From: Scytonema sp. UIC 10036
GTDB taxonomy: Bacteria > Cyanobacteriota > Cyanobacteriia > Cyanobacteriales > Nostocaceae
Reading direction: 5' to 3'
NCBI RefSeq assembly: GCF_009725235.1
Contig: NZ_WJFC01000021.1
Span: 1 to 64,000 of the forward strand
DNA length: 64,000 bases
Part shown: in pieces, positions 46,292-54,949 of the stretch
Position numbering within the stretch: the stretch's first letter is position 1
Layout of the letters: every line of letters starts with the position of its first letter
Notes under the pieces: generated by a model
What the model saw: the letters and a program-made list of their open reading frames with translations, nothing else
Databases searched by the model: none
What the model was told of the DNA's origin: nothing
Translations under genes and position numbers: made by a program

Positions 46292-46894
46292 ATGATTCAT
46301 TACTTAGACGAAACACTCAGGATTTTACTAAGTGAAGTGATGTCAGGAATGCAACCTCATAGCATTCAATTTGAGCGTCCCACTAAAACTTGGGAAGACC
46401 AAACGACAGAACCGCGCATTAATTGTTTTCTCTATGATATAAGTGAAAATACAGAATTAAGATTTGATAGACAACAATATCTAGATGTACCACCCAACAA
46501 AAAAACAGGTACTCGGCAAGTTGCTCCCCGACGCATAGATTTTACCTATCTGATTACAGCATGGTGTGCAGAGGTTAGCGATGAGCATGAATTGTTGGGT
46601 AACGTGTTACTGACGTTATTGCGCTACCCTACTTTACCAAAAGATAAGCTACACCAAAACTTGCAAAATCAACCATTCCCGATCCGAACTTGGGTGAGTC
46701 AACCAGAAGACACGCCCAAGATTTGGGAATTTTGGGGTGCGAATGAGTGGCGTTTAAAAGCTGGAATTAGTTATCGCCTGATACTAGCGATCGCGCCAAC
46801 TCCCGAAGAAGTTAAGTTGCCTAAAGAAACACGAATCAACATCAACATTGATGACAATCCAAAATCTATGATCCAAAATCCAAAATTGAATTGA
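46292..46894 (+). CDS. DUF4255 (Pvc16_N) sheath-terminator protein, Afp16-like
   Basis: Residues 1-185 match DUF4255: the start YLDETLRILLSEVM, INCFLYDISEN, FTYLITAWC, LLGNVLLTLLRYP and YRLILAIAPTPEE. In eCIS this protein caps the tube and sheath after assembly. The last residues (NPKSMIQNPKLN) are encoded by the heptamer repeat ATCCAAA, so the repeat has extended the protein. It lies after the ATPase, a normal neighbour. Confidence 0.88.
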   Translation: MIHYLDETLRILLSEVMSGMQPHSIQFERPTKTWEDQTTEPRINCFLYDISENTELRFDRQQYLDVPPNKKTGTRQVAPRRIDFTYLITAWCAEVSDEHELLGNVLLTLLRYPTLPKDKLHQNLQNQPFPIRTWVSQPEDTPKIWEFWGANEWRLKAGISYRLILAIAPTPEEVKLPKETRININIDDNPKSMIQNPKLN

Positions 46895-46902
46895 GGTATC
46901 TC

Positions 46903-47334
46903 ATGTCTCGTAAATCCCTAAAAGCGATCGCTTCTTCCAAATCTCAAACAACACAACAAACAACTGATTTGCAACCAGAAAGTTTAGAAGTAGACGATCT
47001 GTCTGCACAACAACCAGTTTCACTTGTAAAACAAATTTCGCCAATTGGCACGGCTCCAAATCCAATTGCTCATGCAGCGATGATAAACCGTGCTGTAGCA
47101 TCTCCCCAAGATAACGTAGTGCAGTGCTTTAAGGTAGTGAACCCAGAGGATATGGATATGTCAAAGTCTGTAGACACCAGAGTGAATGAATTGGTGAAGA
47201 ACAAAGAGACTGGCAGTTTCAATTATAAAATCCAAGAACAAAAGAGTGTTGGGTTAAGAGTGTCTGATGATGACGAAATGGCTGTTCCTAACGTGTCAGA
47301 AACAAAGGATTTTTATATCACAGAAAGTGTCTGA
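46903..47334 (+). CDS. short eCIS cargo-like protein sharing the N-terminal leader of the DUF4157 protein
   Basis: The start is ATG 46903, with GAGG six bases upstream. The first 65-70 residues are nearly the same as in the next gene (KAIASSKSQTTQQT, DLQPESLEV, NPxAHAAMINRA). The rest (about 75 residues, ending LRVSDDDEMAVPN and FYITESV) is unrelated to the DUF4157 protein and resembles the beginning of larger cargo proteins. It may be a truncated effector or a small cargo. The shared leader suggests a packaging signal, which is inference. Confidence 0.65.
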   Translation: MSRKSLKAIASSKSQTTQQTTDLQPESLEVDDLSAQQPVSLVKQISPIGTAPNPIAHAAMINRAVASPQDNVVQCFKVVNPEDMDMSKSVDTRVNELVKNKETGSFNYKIQEQKSVGLRVSDDDEMAVPNVSETKDFYITESV

Positions 47335-47626
47335 GTATTTTGGATTTCAGTGACGGAATAGCTCTGCATCTTAACACCATTCTCAAAAGCTTTTGACTCT
47401 ATTGTAATGTAAATCGCTCATCATTGTATTGGTACTTTACGATAGTCCCTTAATAAACTAGTCAAAAATACTTAACTTTTCTGTATCGACAGTAATCACT
47501 CAAATAAGTAAAAATATTCCTGAATTGTATTAATTCAGAATTTGGCGATGATACAGCTAGAAAAGTCATTCTTGAAACTTTGTGACGACCAAAATCTAAA
47601 ATCCCAAAACTGAATTGAGGTGTCAT
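47335..47626 (+). promoter_or_regulatory. duplicated control region and leader ORF before the DUF4157 gene
   Basis: Bases 47470-47577 repeat 43715-43826 closely: the 20-bp box (47471), the CTGAATT/AATTCAG palindrome (47520-47538) and the start ATGATACAGCTAGA (47548) of the ATPase gene. The relic frame MIQLEKSFLKLCDDQNLKSQ ends at 47613, 13 bases before the DUF4157 ATG. It may be only a duplication scar or act as a leader peptide. Confidence 0.6.
47471..47490 (+). promoter_or_regulatory. shared 20-bp box, copy 2 (before the DUF4157 gene)
   Basis: Exact copy of CTTAACTTTTCTGTATCGAC. It is preceded by CTAGTCAAAAATA; copy 3 has CTAGTCAAAACTA in the same place, so similarity extends beyond the box. 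Confidence 0.55.
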
Positions 47627-50068
47627 ATGTCCCACAAATCACCAAAAGCGATCGCTTCTTCCAAATCTCAAACCACACAGCAAACAGCCGATTTGCAGCC
47701 AGAAAGTTTAGAAGTAGAAGAACTGACTGCACAAGAACCAGTTGCACTTGCATCACAGATTTCGTCAATTAGTAATACTCCAAATCCAAATGCTCATGCA
47801 GCGATGATAAATCGCGCCGCAGCATCTCCCCAATCTTCGCAGCAAGTTATCTTGCAATTACAGCGACAATATGGCAATCGCTATGTCAATCGAGTCCTGC
47901 AGCAAACGCGACAACTCCAAACTCCCATTCAAGCAAAATTAACCCTCGGTGCAGTAGGGGATAAATACGAACAGGAGGCAGATCGCGTAGCTAAACAAGT
48001 TGTTAATCAAATCCAGACACCGCAATTAACCAGTACAACTCAAACGCCGTCTGTACAACGAGACATGATGGCACAAGAAAACAAACTCCAAATGAAACCT
48101 GCGGACATCATTCAACGAGAAGGCGTGTTGGATGAAGAGAATGAGTTAGGGATGAATGCTCGATTGCAGCGATCGGCAACTGTAGATGGAGGAACTATTA
48201 CACCCGATCTAGAAACCTCAATTCAACAAGCTAGAGGCAGAGGAAAACCTTTACCAGACAATATTCGGCAACCGATGGAACAGGCATTTGGGGCTGATTT
48301 TAGTGGCGTGAAAGTTCACACAGATGCACAATCCGATGGACTTAATCAAGCAGTGCAAGCAAAAGCATTCACCACAGGTCAAGATATTTTTTTCCGACAA
48401 GGGAAATACGATCCTGGCAGTTCAATAGGACAAGAACTGCTAGCCCATGAGTTAACTCATGTAGTACAGCAAATGCAAGGGCAGATACAATCGATCCAAA
48501 GAGCAGAAGATGAAGATAAAGGGGAAAAAGAGAAACAAACTCAAGAACTCAGTAATGGAGAACTACTACAATTAATATATACATTAATCGAAGACATTGA
48601 ACATCCCACGAACTTAGAGGACACACAGGCTCAAGAACTCAGTGATGAGCAACTATTAGAATTAATATATACATTAATTGAAGACATTGAACATCCTAAC
48701 AACCTAGAGGATACAAAGGCTCAAGAATTCAGTAGCAAGGAAGTACTAAAATCAATATATACATTAAATGAAGACATTGAATATCTCAACAACCTAGAGG
48801 ACACACAAACTCAAGAATTCAGTAGTGAGGCAGTATTAGAATCAATATATGCATTAATCGAAGACATTGAACAATTTCCTACTAACCAAGAGGAGATACA
48901 GACTCAAGAACTAAGGGGCGAACAGTTAAAAGATTCTTCCATTACTAAATCAAGTATAAATACTAACCACGACCGACAAAAACAATCATCAAATTTACTA
49001 GACAACGGCAAGGAGCAAAAAGAATTGCCAGAAGAAGTGAGCGATGCAATCTATCATGTGTCTAATACTATTGGATCGGCAGGTAGTGTTTTAGCTTTAG
49101 ATATCGATCGCCTTACATCGTTAGGGAAGGGTATTGGAGCAGAGAGAACATTACTGCTAGCGCCCAATATTGCTAGTAATAGTATAGGTATTGTTGGATC
49201 GCTAGGAACAGGATTGATTAGTGGAGCTTTTGAGGCAGCAGCAGCGCATAAAGCTCTTAAAGAAGGAAGAAAAGCAGAGGCCGCTGCCTACGGTATTCAA
49301 TCTGGGGGAGATTTGGCAAGTGGTGCGCTTGGAATTGCGTCCAGTGGCTTAAGTCTTGCAGGTCATGCAGCAGCAACATCTGTAGGTAGTGGTGCTTCGG
49401 GTGCTGGTGCAATATTCGGTACGGTAGAAGCCCTTCGTTATGGGGTTGGCGCTCACAGGTCTAAGAAAGCTAAGGAAAAACTGGAGAAAATTGCGAACAG
49501 TGAAATAGCCTCACCTGCAATCAAAGAGGTAGCAAGATACGCTGCAAAAATTCAGCAAAAGGCAAGAACTCGTCAAGCTCTATACGCAACAGGTGGCGCA
49601 TTACAAATGGCTGGAGGTGTAATTACTGCTGCTACAGGAGGAACTGGGATTGGTGCTGCTGTAGGCATTGGTATTGGACTTGGCGGGGCAGCAGTGAAAC
49701 CTGTGCTAAAAGTTACACGATTACTGAAGCAAAAGGGGCGAGACTACGCTGCAAATCATCAAGATACAAAATTTGAAAAAATCTTTAAATTTAACAAAGA
49801 AAAGAGTACAAAAAACAAGGACAAAGAGCGAGAAGAGATTGCCAATCTACTGATGAAAAATTATCAAGATTCAGATATGCAGGAAATATTAAAAAATCTG
49901 CCCCAGGTGACTAAAGAAGAAATTAGTCAATATCAAAAGGGAGAGATGACACAAGAAGCCCTTATTTCAATCCTCGAACGACGAGAAGAAACTTTGAAAC
50001 TGAAAGTTCCGAATGCATTGAAGTTCTCCCACAAACCGAAGTTGTCTCTCGCAAACCCACCACAATAG
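47627..50068 (+). CDS. DUF4157 eCIS-associated protein, candidate cargo toxin
   Basis: Start ATG 47627 with GAGG six bases upstream. Residues 1-70 are the leader shared with 46903. Residues about 200-290 are DUF4157, with the zinc-peptidase-like HELTH motif (His274, Glu275, His278). Residues about 305-425 hold four 30-aa acidic repeats. From about 480 there are long glycine/alanine-rich hydrophobic helices (SLGTGLISGAFEAAAAH, GVITAATGGTGIGAAVG) like membrane-active toxins, and a lysine-rich helical end. DUF4157 proteins occur at eCIS loci and are thought to be carried or processed there. Membrane damage as its activity is inference. Confidence 0.78.
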   Translation: MSHKSPKAIASSKSQTTQQTADLQPESLEVEELTAQEPVALASQISSISNTPNPNAHAAMINRAAASPQSSQQVILQLQRQYGNRYVNRVLQQTRQLQTPIQAKLTLGAVGDKYEQEADRVAKQVVNQIQTPQLTSTTQTPSVQRDMMAQENKLQMKPADIIQREGVLDEENELGMNARLQRSATVDGGTITPDLETSIQQARGRGKPLPDNIRQPMEQAFGADFSGVKVHTDAQSDGLNQAVQAKAFTTGQDIFFRQGKYDPGSSIGQELLAHELTHVVQQMQGQIQSIQRAEDEDKGEKEKQTQELSNGELLQLIYTLIEDIEHPTNLEDTQAQELSDEQLLELIYTLIEDIEHPNNLEDTKAQEFSSKEVLKSIYTLNEDIEYLNNLEDTQTQEFSSEAVLESIYALIEDIEQFPTNQEEIQTQELRGEQLKDSSITKSSINTNHDRQKQSSNLLDNGKEQKELPEEVSDAIYHVSNTIGSAGSVLALDIDRLTSLGKGIGAERTLLLAPNIASNSIGIVGSLGTGLISGAFEAAAAHKALKEGRKAEAAAYGIQSGGDLASGALGIASSGLSLAGHAAATSVGSGASGAGAIFGTVEALRYGVGAHRSKKAKEKLEKIANSEIASPAIKEVARYAAKIQQKARTRQALYATGGALQMAGGVITAATGGTGIGAAVGIGIGLGGAAVKPVLKVTRLLKQKGRDYAANHQDTKFEKIFKFNKEKSTKNKDKEREEIANLLMKNYQDSDMQEILKNLPQVTKEEISQYQKGEMTQEALISILERREETLKLKVPNALKFSHKPKLSLANPPQ
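48537..48905 (+). repeat. four 90-bp coding repeats in the DUF4157 gene
   Basis: Four 30-residue units with the core (L/S)IYTLIEDIEHPNNLEDTQ and period 90 bases. DNA identity is high between the first two, indicating tandem duplication. Confidence 0.75.
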
Positions 50069-50140
50069 CCTGCAAAGAATAAAATTGCATCTACCTTCGA
50101 GAGGCATTATCAAATTTTCAAAAAAGGAAGGTACTAATTT

Positions 50141-50638
50141 GTGACAAATCCAGAAATATCTCAACTACTACCAATTCTCCAACAAAACGGTTTTGTAACC
50201 CAACTGCTTCCAGCTAATAATGAATTTCCTAACGAACAACTGTTTGTTGCTTTGGGTACAGAACACAAGTATCAAACCTGGAAGCTAGAAATGCTATTGC
50301 TACCAGGAGTTGACGCTCCACCACTCCTACAATTGTTTCTGTTACTGCCATTGGAGGTGAAGGAGACAGTCATATCAGATTTGGTGTCAGTCATTGTTTA
50401 TCTCAACGACAGACTCCCCCTACCTGGTTTTGGATTCAATTGGCAGGATGGTATTATTTACTATCGGCTTATCGTTCCTTGTTCCAATCGGGAACTAGAT
50501 GGAGAAGCAATTTTAGGTACAATACGAATGATTTGTTATTTAGTTGATGAATTTGTTGAAATTTTAGAAGATGTTGCCCAAGGGAATAAAAATCAGGAAC
50601 AAGGGATGCAAGCTATTGAGCAGCAAATTGTCGGTTAA
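50141..50638 (+). CDS. small acidic protein, possible cargo chaperone
   Basis: A 165-aa acidic protein from GTG 50141, with GGAAGG upstream. The alternating pattern (LLPILQQNGFVTQLL, WKLEMLLLPG, IIYYRLIVPC, then a long C-terminal helix FVEILEDVAQGN) recalls the YbjN / type III secretion chaperone fold. It lies directly after the candidate cargo gene, where dedicated chaperones are expected. The fold call is from pattern only. Confidence 0.6.
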   Translation: MTNPEISQLLPILQQNGFVTQLLPANNEFPNEQLFVALGTEHKYQTWKLEMLLLPGVDAPPLLQLFLLLPLEVKETVISDLVSVIVYLNDRLPLPGFGFNWQDGIIYYRLIVPCSNRELDGEAILGTIRMICYLVDEFVEILEDVAQGNKNQEQGMQAIEQQIVG

Positions 50639-50754
50639 GCTATAGAAAATAACTTAAAGGCAAATTCCCACAAGTAACAATGCTCCATTTAAAGCTAGCT
50701 TTATAACCTCTAATTAAGGTATCATTCAAAATTACTTTAAACTATTGTAATTTT

Positions 50755-51264
50755 GTGTTAATTGAACCTCATATTCTTGAATCATTGAGTCGAGCCTACA
50801 TTCGAGCGATCGCTGGTAAAGCAGGCTTAAATCTTTCTATCCGTGAATACGATTATGGAGTGGACGGCAACTTCGATGAAATTACTATTCGCAACAATCG
50901 ACGAGTCGAGTCAGGCTTTTCTCTCAGCTTTCAATTAAAAGCTTCAACCCAATGGCAGCGAGATGATAACACGGTGATTTATGACTTGGAAGCCAAAACT
51001 TATAACGATTTAGTCATTCGACGTAATTTCAGGATGGCTGTACCTTGTATCCTTATCCTGTTCGCTTTGCCTACCGACTCATCTCATTGGTTGATATATA
51101 ATGAAGAAGAAATGCGGCTTCGAGGCAGCTGTTACTGGGAATATCTTAGTGGCAAACCAACCGCAAATCGGCAAAGTGTTAGAATTAGAATCCCGCAACA
51201 ACGATTAACTCCAGAATCATTGCTAGATTTAATAGAGAAAGTAAAAACAGGAGAGTGGTCATGA
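50755..51264 (+). CDS. DUF4365 protein
   Basis: Residues about 5-140 match DUF4365: ESLSRAYIRAIAGKAG, REYDYGVDGNFDEI and FSLSFQLKAST form the D-x(n)-(E/Q)xK layout of a restriction-like fold, and WLIYNEEEMRLRG follows. The domain occurs alone or in defence and toxin proteins. Start GTG 50755. It is not a known eCIS core part, so it may be a nuclease-like cargo or an insertion into the cluster. Confidence 0.78.
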   Translation: MLIEPHILESLSRAYIRAIAGKAGLNLSIREYDYGVDGNFDEITIRNNRRVESGFSLSFQLKASTQWQRDDNTVIYDLEAKTYNDLVIRRNFRMAVPCILILFALPTDSSHWLIYNEEEMRLRGSCYWEYLSGKPTANRQSVRIRIPQQRLTPESLLDLIEKVKTGEWS

Positions 51265-51572
51265 CAGAAAAAATTCTCCAGGAGCAATTACAAACTCATC
51301 CTCTCAAAGTTGCTGATGTCGTATCTTATCTTCAGCAAAATGGTTGGCAAACAGTCACCCATCCCAACCCGCGTTTATTAGTATTTCAAGGTGCTGTAGA
51401 TGATGCAGGAAACCCCATCCAGCTTATATTGCCAAGTCAAAACACTTTTGAAGACAGCGATCGCTTGTTAACAAAAGCAGTCAACCTGCTAGCAGTTATT
51501 GCAGATAAATCCCCAAAAGAAATTGTCGATCTAGTGACCCAAACTCATGCAGGTTCAACAGCAGGTAGCTAG
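51261..51572 (+). CDS. hypothetical protein coupled to DUF4365 (about 103 aa)
   Basis: ATG 51261 overlaps the DUF4365 stop as ATGA. The protein is a helix-strand mixture (VADVVSYLQQNGWQTVTHP, LLVFQGAVDDAGNPIQLILP, LLTKAVNLLAVIADKSP) like small partner proteins of toxin or nuclease pairs. The family is not recognised. Coupling suggests a partner or immunity protein of DUF4365. Confidence 0.65.
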   Translation: MTEKILQEQLQTHPLKVADVVSYLQQNGWQTVTHPNPRLLVFQGAVDDAGNPIQLILPSQNTFEDSDRLLTKAVNLLAVIADKSPKEIVDLVTQTHAGSTAGS

Positions 51573-51611
51573 CTTTGATGAAAAGTTAAGCATAGCAGCT
51601 AGTCAAAACTA

Positions 51612-51631
51612 CTTAACTTTTCTGTATCGAC
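51612..51631 (+). promoter_or_regulatory. shared 20-bp box, copy 3 (before the sheath gene)
   Basis: Exact copy of CTTAACTTTTCTGTATCGAC, 117 bases before the sheath ATG. Bases after the box differ from copies 1 and 2, so the box is conserved where its flanks are not. Confidence 0.6.
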
Positions 51632-51748
51632 ACCAAATCTAGAAAAATCTTATAACATAAACAGTTCAATCAAAAAACTTTTTGGGAATCAACGCACGAT
51701 TACCCATAACTAATAACTTATTCTCAAACTCAGGAGATCGTTCTAAAT

Positions 51749-53026
51749 ATGGAATATCGTTCCCCTGGTGTTTACGTCGAGGAAGTTCGCTCCGCCGTCC
51801 AAGCGATCGCAGGCGTAGGCACTAGTACTGCCGGTTTTATTGGGGTAGTTCCCGATACAATTGAAATTCCCAGACCTAATCCTAACTACGATCCGACTCA
51901 AGCCATCAGCCCTCAGAATGTGCCAGATGAAACAACTCCCTTTGCAGTAACAGTCAAAGTGGGTGAAGTCAAATTATGTACTAACTTCAGTGACTTCAAG
52001 CGTTTCTTTGGTGATTTTTCTAACAATACAGGTCAAAATCTCCTCGCACACGCTGTTTATGGCTTTTTTAATAATGGTGGCACAAGCTGTTATGTAGTGC
52101 GGGTGGTTACAGAAAGCGACATTACTGTGGACTTTTTGGAAAAAACATTTGAACCGATTGATGACATTGCCATTGTCGCTGCACCAGGGATTCTTAATGA
52201 TGCCGTGCGGAGTGCAGTTGTCACTCATTGCGCTCAAACCACTCAAGACCGATTTGCCATTCTCGATAGTCATGAGGTTGTGGAAGCAGAGGGTCAAACA
52301 ACAAGCGAGAATATGCAGAGTTTCCCTGACTTAAATAAATTCAATCCGTCTATAACTCCAAATCTTCTCCCTCAGAACTCTGACTATGCTGCTTTCTACT
52401 TCCCCTGGATTGAGGTATTCGATCCAGTTACCCGTATTAGGCAGCCTAATGGAAATGGACGCAAATATGTTCCACCTAGCGGTCACATTGCAGGTATCTA
52501 TGCCAGAGTTGACAGCACGCGGGGCGTTCACAAAGCACCCGCTAACGAACCAATTTTTGGCGCACTGGGTTTGAAATACAATCTCAGTCGCAGTCAACAG
52601 GATAGGCTTAATCCTCAAGGCGTTAACTGTATCCGGGATATCAATGGTAATATTCGGGTGTGGGGAGCGCGGACAGTGGGTGGCGATCGCAATGGCGAGT
52701 TTCGCTATATCAACGTGCGGCGGTTTCTGATTTTCTTACGCGAATCAATTGATGAAGGGACTCAGTTTGCTGTCATGGAGCCGAACGATCCCGCCTTGTG
52801 GGCAAAAATTACTCGCAATGTCACTGCATTTCTCATGACTGTTTGGCGATCTGGGGCGTTGTTTGGTGCGACACCTAACGAAGCATTTTATGTTCGGTGT
52901 GATGAAACCACCAACACACGAGAGGATAGAGAATTAGGTCGAGTTGTGACTGAAATTGGTGTCGCTGTTGTCAGACCAGCTGAGTTTGTGATTTTCCGCC
53001 TCAGTCAAACGACACCTGTGAGTTAA
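51749..53026 (+). CDS. contractile tail sheath protein 1
   Basis: The 425-aa protein starts YRSPGVYVEEV, the sheath hallmark. Later motifs are FFNNGGTSCYVVRV, PPSGHIAGIYAR, VHKAPANEPI, INCIRDINGNIRVWGARTV, YINVRRFLIFLRESI and a C-terminal FYVRCDETTN. The sheath contracts to drive the inner tube through a membrane. Start ATG 51749 with AGGAG upstream. The next gene encodes a second, shorter sheath, as in Afp and PVC clusters. Confidence 0.93.
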   Translation: MEYRSPGVYVEEVRSAVQAIAGVGTSTAGFIGVVPDTIEIPRPNPNYDPTQAISPQNVPDETTPFAVTVKVGEVKLCTNFSDFKRFFGDFSNNTGQNLLAHAVYGFFNNGGTSCYVVRVVTESDITVDFLEKTFEPIDDIAIVAAPGILNDAVRSAVVTHCAQTTQDRFAILDSHEVVEAEGQTTSENMQSFPDLNKFNPSITPNLLPQNSDYAAFYFPWIEVFDPVTRIRQPNGNGRKYVPPSGHIAGIYARVDSTRGVHKAPANEPIFGALGLKYNLSRSQQDRLNPQGVNCIRDINGNIRVWGARTVGGDRNGEFRYINVRRFLIFLRESIDEGTQFAVMEPNDPALWAKITRNVTAFLMTVWRSGALFGATPNEAFYVRCDETTNTREDRELGRVVTEIGVAVVRPAEFVIFRLSQTTPVS

Positions 53027-53074
53027 GTTAAGTTTTTATCTCACGCAAAGGCGCAAAGGCGCAAAGAAGAATTT

Positions 53075-54241
53075 ATGATGACTGCTTATCGCGCTCCTGG
53101 TGTGTATCGAGAGGAGATTTTCTTACAGCCAGAAGCTCCTTTACTAACTGGTATTCCAGGATTTGTAGGTATATTTAATCGTCTGGATAATATTGCTGAA
53201 CCGCGTGCTAATTTTCCAATTTTGTTACATCGGCAAAGGGAGTTTGAGGACTCTTTTACGAATACAGTGACAAATGTCTTGGGTGTTAAGTCTGAGGGGT
53301 ATTTGCAAACGGCTATTCGGGGGTTTTTTGAGAATGGTGGTACTCGTTGTTATGTGGTGCGCGTGGAGTCTCTACAAGAATCGGCTTTTCAACAAGCGAT
53401 CGCGTCTTTAGCTCCTCTCACCGATCTGGATTTGGTAGCAGTACCAGATGTTATGTTACTGACGGATGAAAACGCTATTCTACGGGTGCAGCAGAGGGTT
53501 TTACAACATTGTGTCGAACAAGGCGATCGCTTTGCTATTCTAGATGCATTGCCGAACCGTTCCACAGAAACCATAATTGCTCAACGCCAACAACTGACGG
53601 TTGCTCAACAGGAGCCTGTGAATGGGGCATTGTATTATCCTTGGCTGACAAATGCTTCAGGTAGATTGATTCCTCCTAGCGGTCATGTTGCGGGAATTTT
53701 TGCTCGGAGCGATCGCGATCGGGGAGTCTTTAAAGCACCCGCTAATGAGATTATTCGCGATGTCTTGGATCTAGAAAAGGCGATCGATAATCCCACTAAC
53801 GCCGAATTAAATGGACAAGGTATTAATTGTTTGCGGGGTTTTCCAGGACGGGGAATACGTTTATGGGGTACACGTACCCTCAGCCGCGATCTCAACTGGC
53901 GTTACATAAATGTTCGGCGGTTGTTCTTGACGGTAGGACGTGCGATCGAGCGCAATCAAATTGGTGCTACCTTCGATCCCAACGCTCCTCAATTGTGGAA
54001 CCGCATTCAGCGTGAGTTGAGCGCTTATTTGACCCAGCTTTGGCAAGAAGGTGCATTGCAGGGACAGACTCCAGCAGAAGCATTTTACGTGAAATGCGAT
54101 GCTGAAACAAATCCGCCTGAAGTCCGAGAACTTGGACAGGTGATTACAGAAATTGGTCTAGCACCAGCCACACCTGCAGAGTTTATTGTCGTGCGAGTTA
54201 TTCAGCGTGCTGGAACTACGAAAATTATACCGGAATTTTAG
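53075..54241 (+). CDS. contractile tail sheath protein 2
   Basis: A 388-aa sheath paralogue: YRAPGVYREEI, FFENGGTRCYVVRVE, PPSGHVAGIFARSDRDRG, VFKAPANEI, INCLRGFPGRGIRLWGTRTL, YINVRRLFLTVGRAI and FYVKCDAETN. It is shorter than sheath 1 between the first and second third. Two sheath types in one cluster usually build the main sheath and the ends or baseplate-proximal ring. Either ATG 53075 or 53078 may be used. Confidence 0.93.
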   Translation: MMTAYRAPGVYREEIFLQPEAPLLTGIPGFVGIFNRLDNIAEPRANFPILLHRQREFEDSFTNTVTNVLGVKSEGYLQTAIRGFFENGGTRCYVVRVESLQESAFQQAIASLAPLTDLDLVAVPDVMLLTDENAILRVQQRVLQHCVEQGDRFAILDALPNRSTETIIAQRQQLTVAQQEPVNGALYYPWLTNASGRLIPPSGHVAGIFARSDRDRGVFKAPANEIIRDVLDLEKAIDNPTNAELNGQGINCLRGFPGRGIRLWGTRTLSRDLNWRYINVRRLFLTVGRAIERNQIGATFDPNAPQLWNRIQRELSAYLTQLWQEGALQGQTPAEAFYVKCDAETNPPEVRELGQVITEIGLAPATPAEFIVVRVIQRAGTTKIIPEF

Positions 54242-54267
54242 TTTGTATTGTGAGGTACAAAAAGAAA

Positions 54268-54427
54268 AATTAACCGCAGATGAACGCAGATGCACGCTGA
54301 TAAATTTGTACATCAGCGGAGTAGAAAAGGCTATAGCGCTCAAAAAATCGTTATGACGCTTACTACCAATCCCCAATCTTTAATCCACAATCTTCAATCC
54401 AAAATCCAAAATCCAAAATCTAAAATC
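54268..54427. repeat. dispersed repeat copy 2 followed by CCAAAAT heptamers
   Basis: AACCGCAGATGAACGCAGA and its flank (54268-54336) match copies at 46084 and 63698. Heptamers of CCAAAAT type (54367-54427) run up to the tube gene start. Confidence 0.7.
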
Positions 54428-54429
54428 CT

Positions 54430-54849
54430 ATGACTGACCCATATCGTGGCTTTAACTTTCGTGTCGAAATTGACGGTATCACAGAAGCTGGTTTTCAAGA
54501 ATGTAGCGGTTTAGATGTCACCACCGATCCAGTAGAATATCGTGTGGGTACTGACCCTAACCATGTTCGTAAGTTGACAGGCTTAAATAAATTTTCTCCA
54601 ATTATGCTTAAGCGTGGCATTACCGACTCTCAGGAATTATGGCAATGGCAGCAGTCAACTGTTGCTGGACGCACTCAACGACGTAATGTATCAATTGTTT
54701 TAGTTGATGAATCTGGTGAAGAAAAAATGCGTTGGAATCTCCTTCGAGCTTGGGCTTCCAAGTGGACGGGACCAACTTTTAACGCGACTAGTAATGAAGT
54801 TGCGGTTGAGCAGTTAGAAATCTGCCATGAGGAACTCGTGAGAGCTTAA
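54430..54849 (+). CDS. tail tube protein 1
   Basis: A 139-aa T4 gp19-like tube protein: DPYRGFNFRVEIDGI, GFQECSGLDV, KLTGLNKFSPIMLKRG, LWQWQQ and the end AVEQLEICHEELVRA are all family features. It polymerises as hexameric rings inside the sheath. ATG 54430 follows the heptamer repeat directly and has no normal ribosome-binding site. Confidence 0.93.
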   Translation: MTDPYRGFNFRVEIDGITEAGFQECSGLDVTTDPVEYRVGTDPNHVRKLTGLNKFSPIMLKRGITDSQELWQWQQSTVAGRTQRRNVSIVLVDESGEEKMRWNLLRAWASKWTGPTFNATSNEVAVEQLEICHEELVRA

Positions 54850-54888
54850 AAAAACACTGATAAACAATACCCCACCCGCCTAACGGCA

Positions 54889-54911
54889 CCCTCCCCTTAC
54901 CAAGGGGAGGG
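54889..54911. repeat. CCCTCCCCTT hairpin repeat
   Basis: CCCTCCCCTT and AAGGGGAGGG with a three-base loop, followed by a GGTTGGGGAGGGG stretch. The same hairpin is at 60304-60326. This is a dispersed cyanobacterial repeat and could weaken transcription between tube 1 and the next gene. Confidence 0.65.
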
Positions 54912-54949
54912 TTGGGGAGGGGTAAATTTTGAGAAATGATGTACTATGT

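Noticed and set aside
54889..54911. Rho-independent terminator after tube 1
   Set aside because: It has a strong hairpin but no T run, and an identical hairpin elsewhere in the window shows it is a dispersed repeat.
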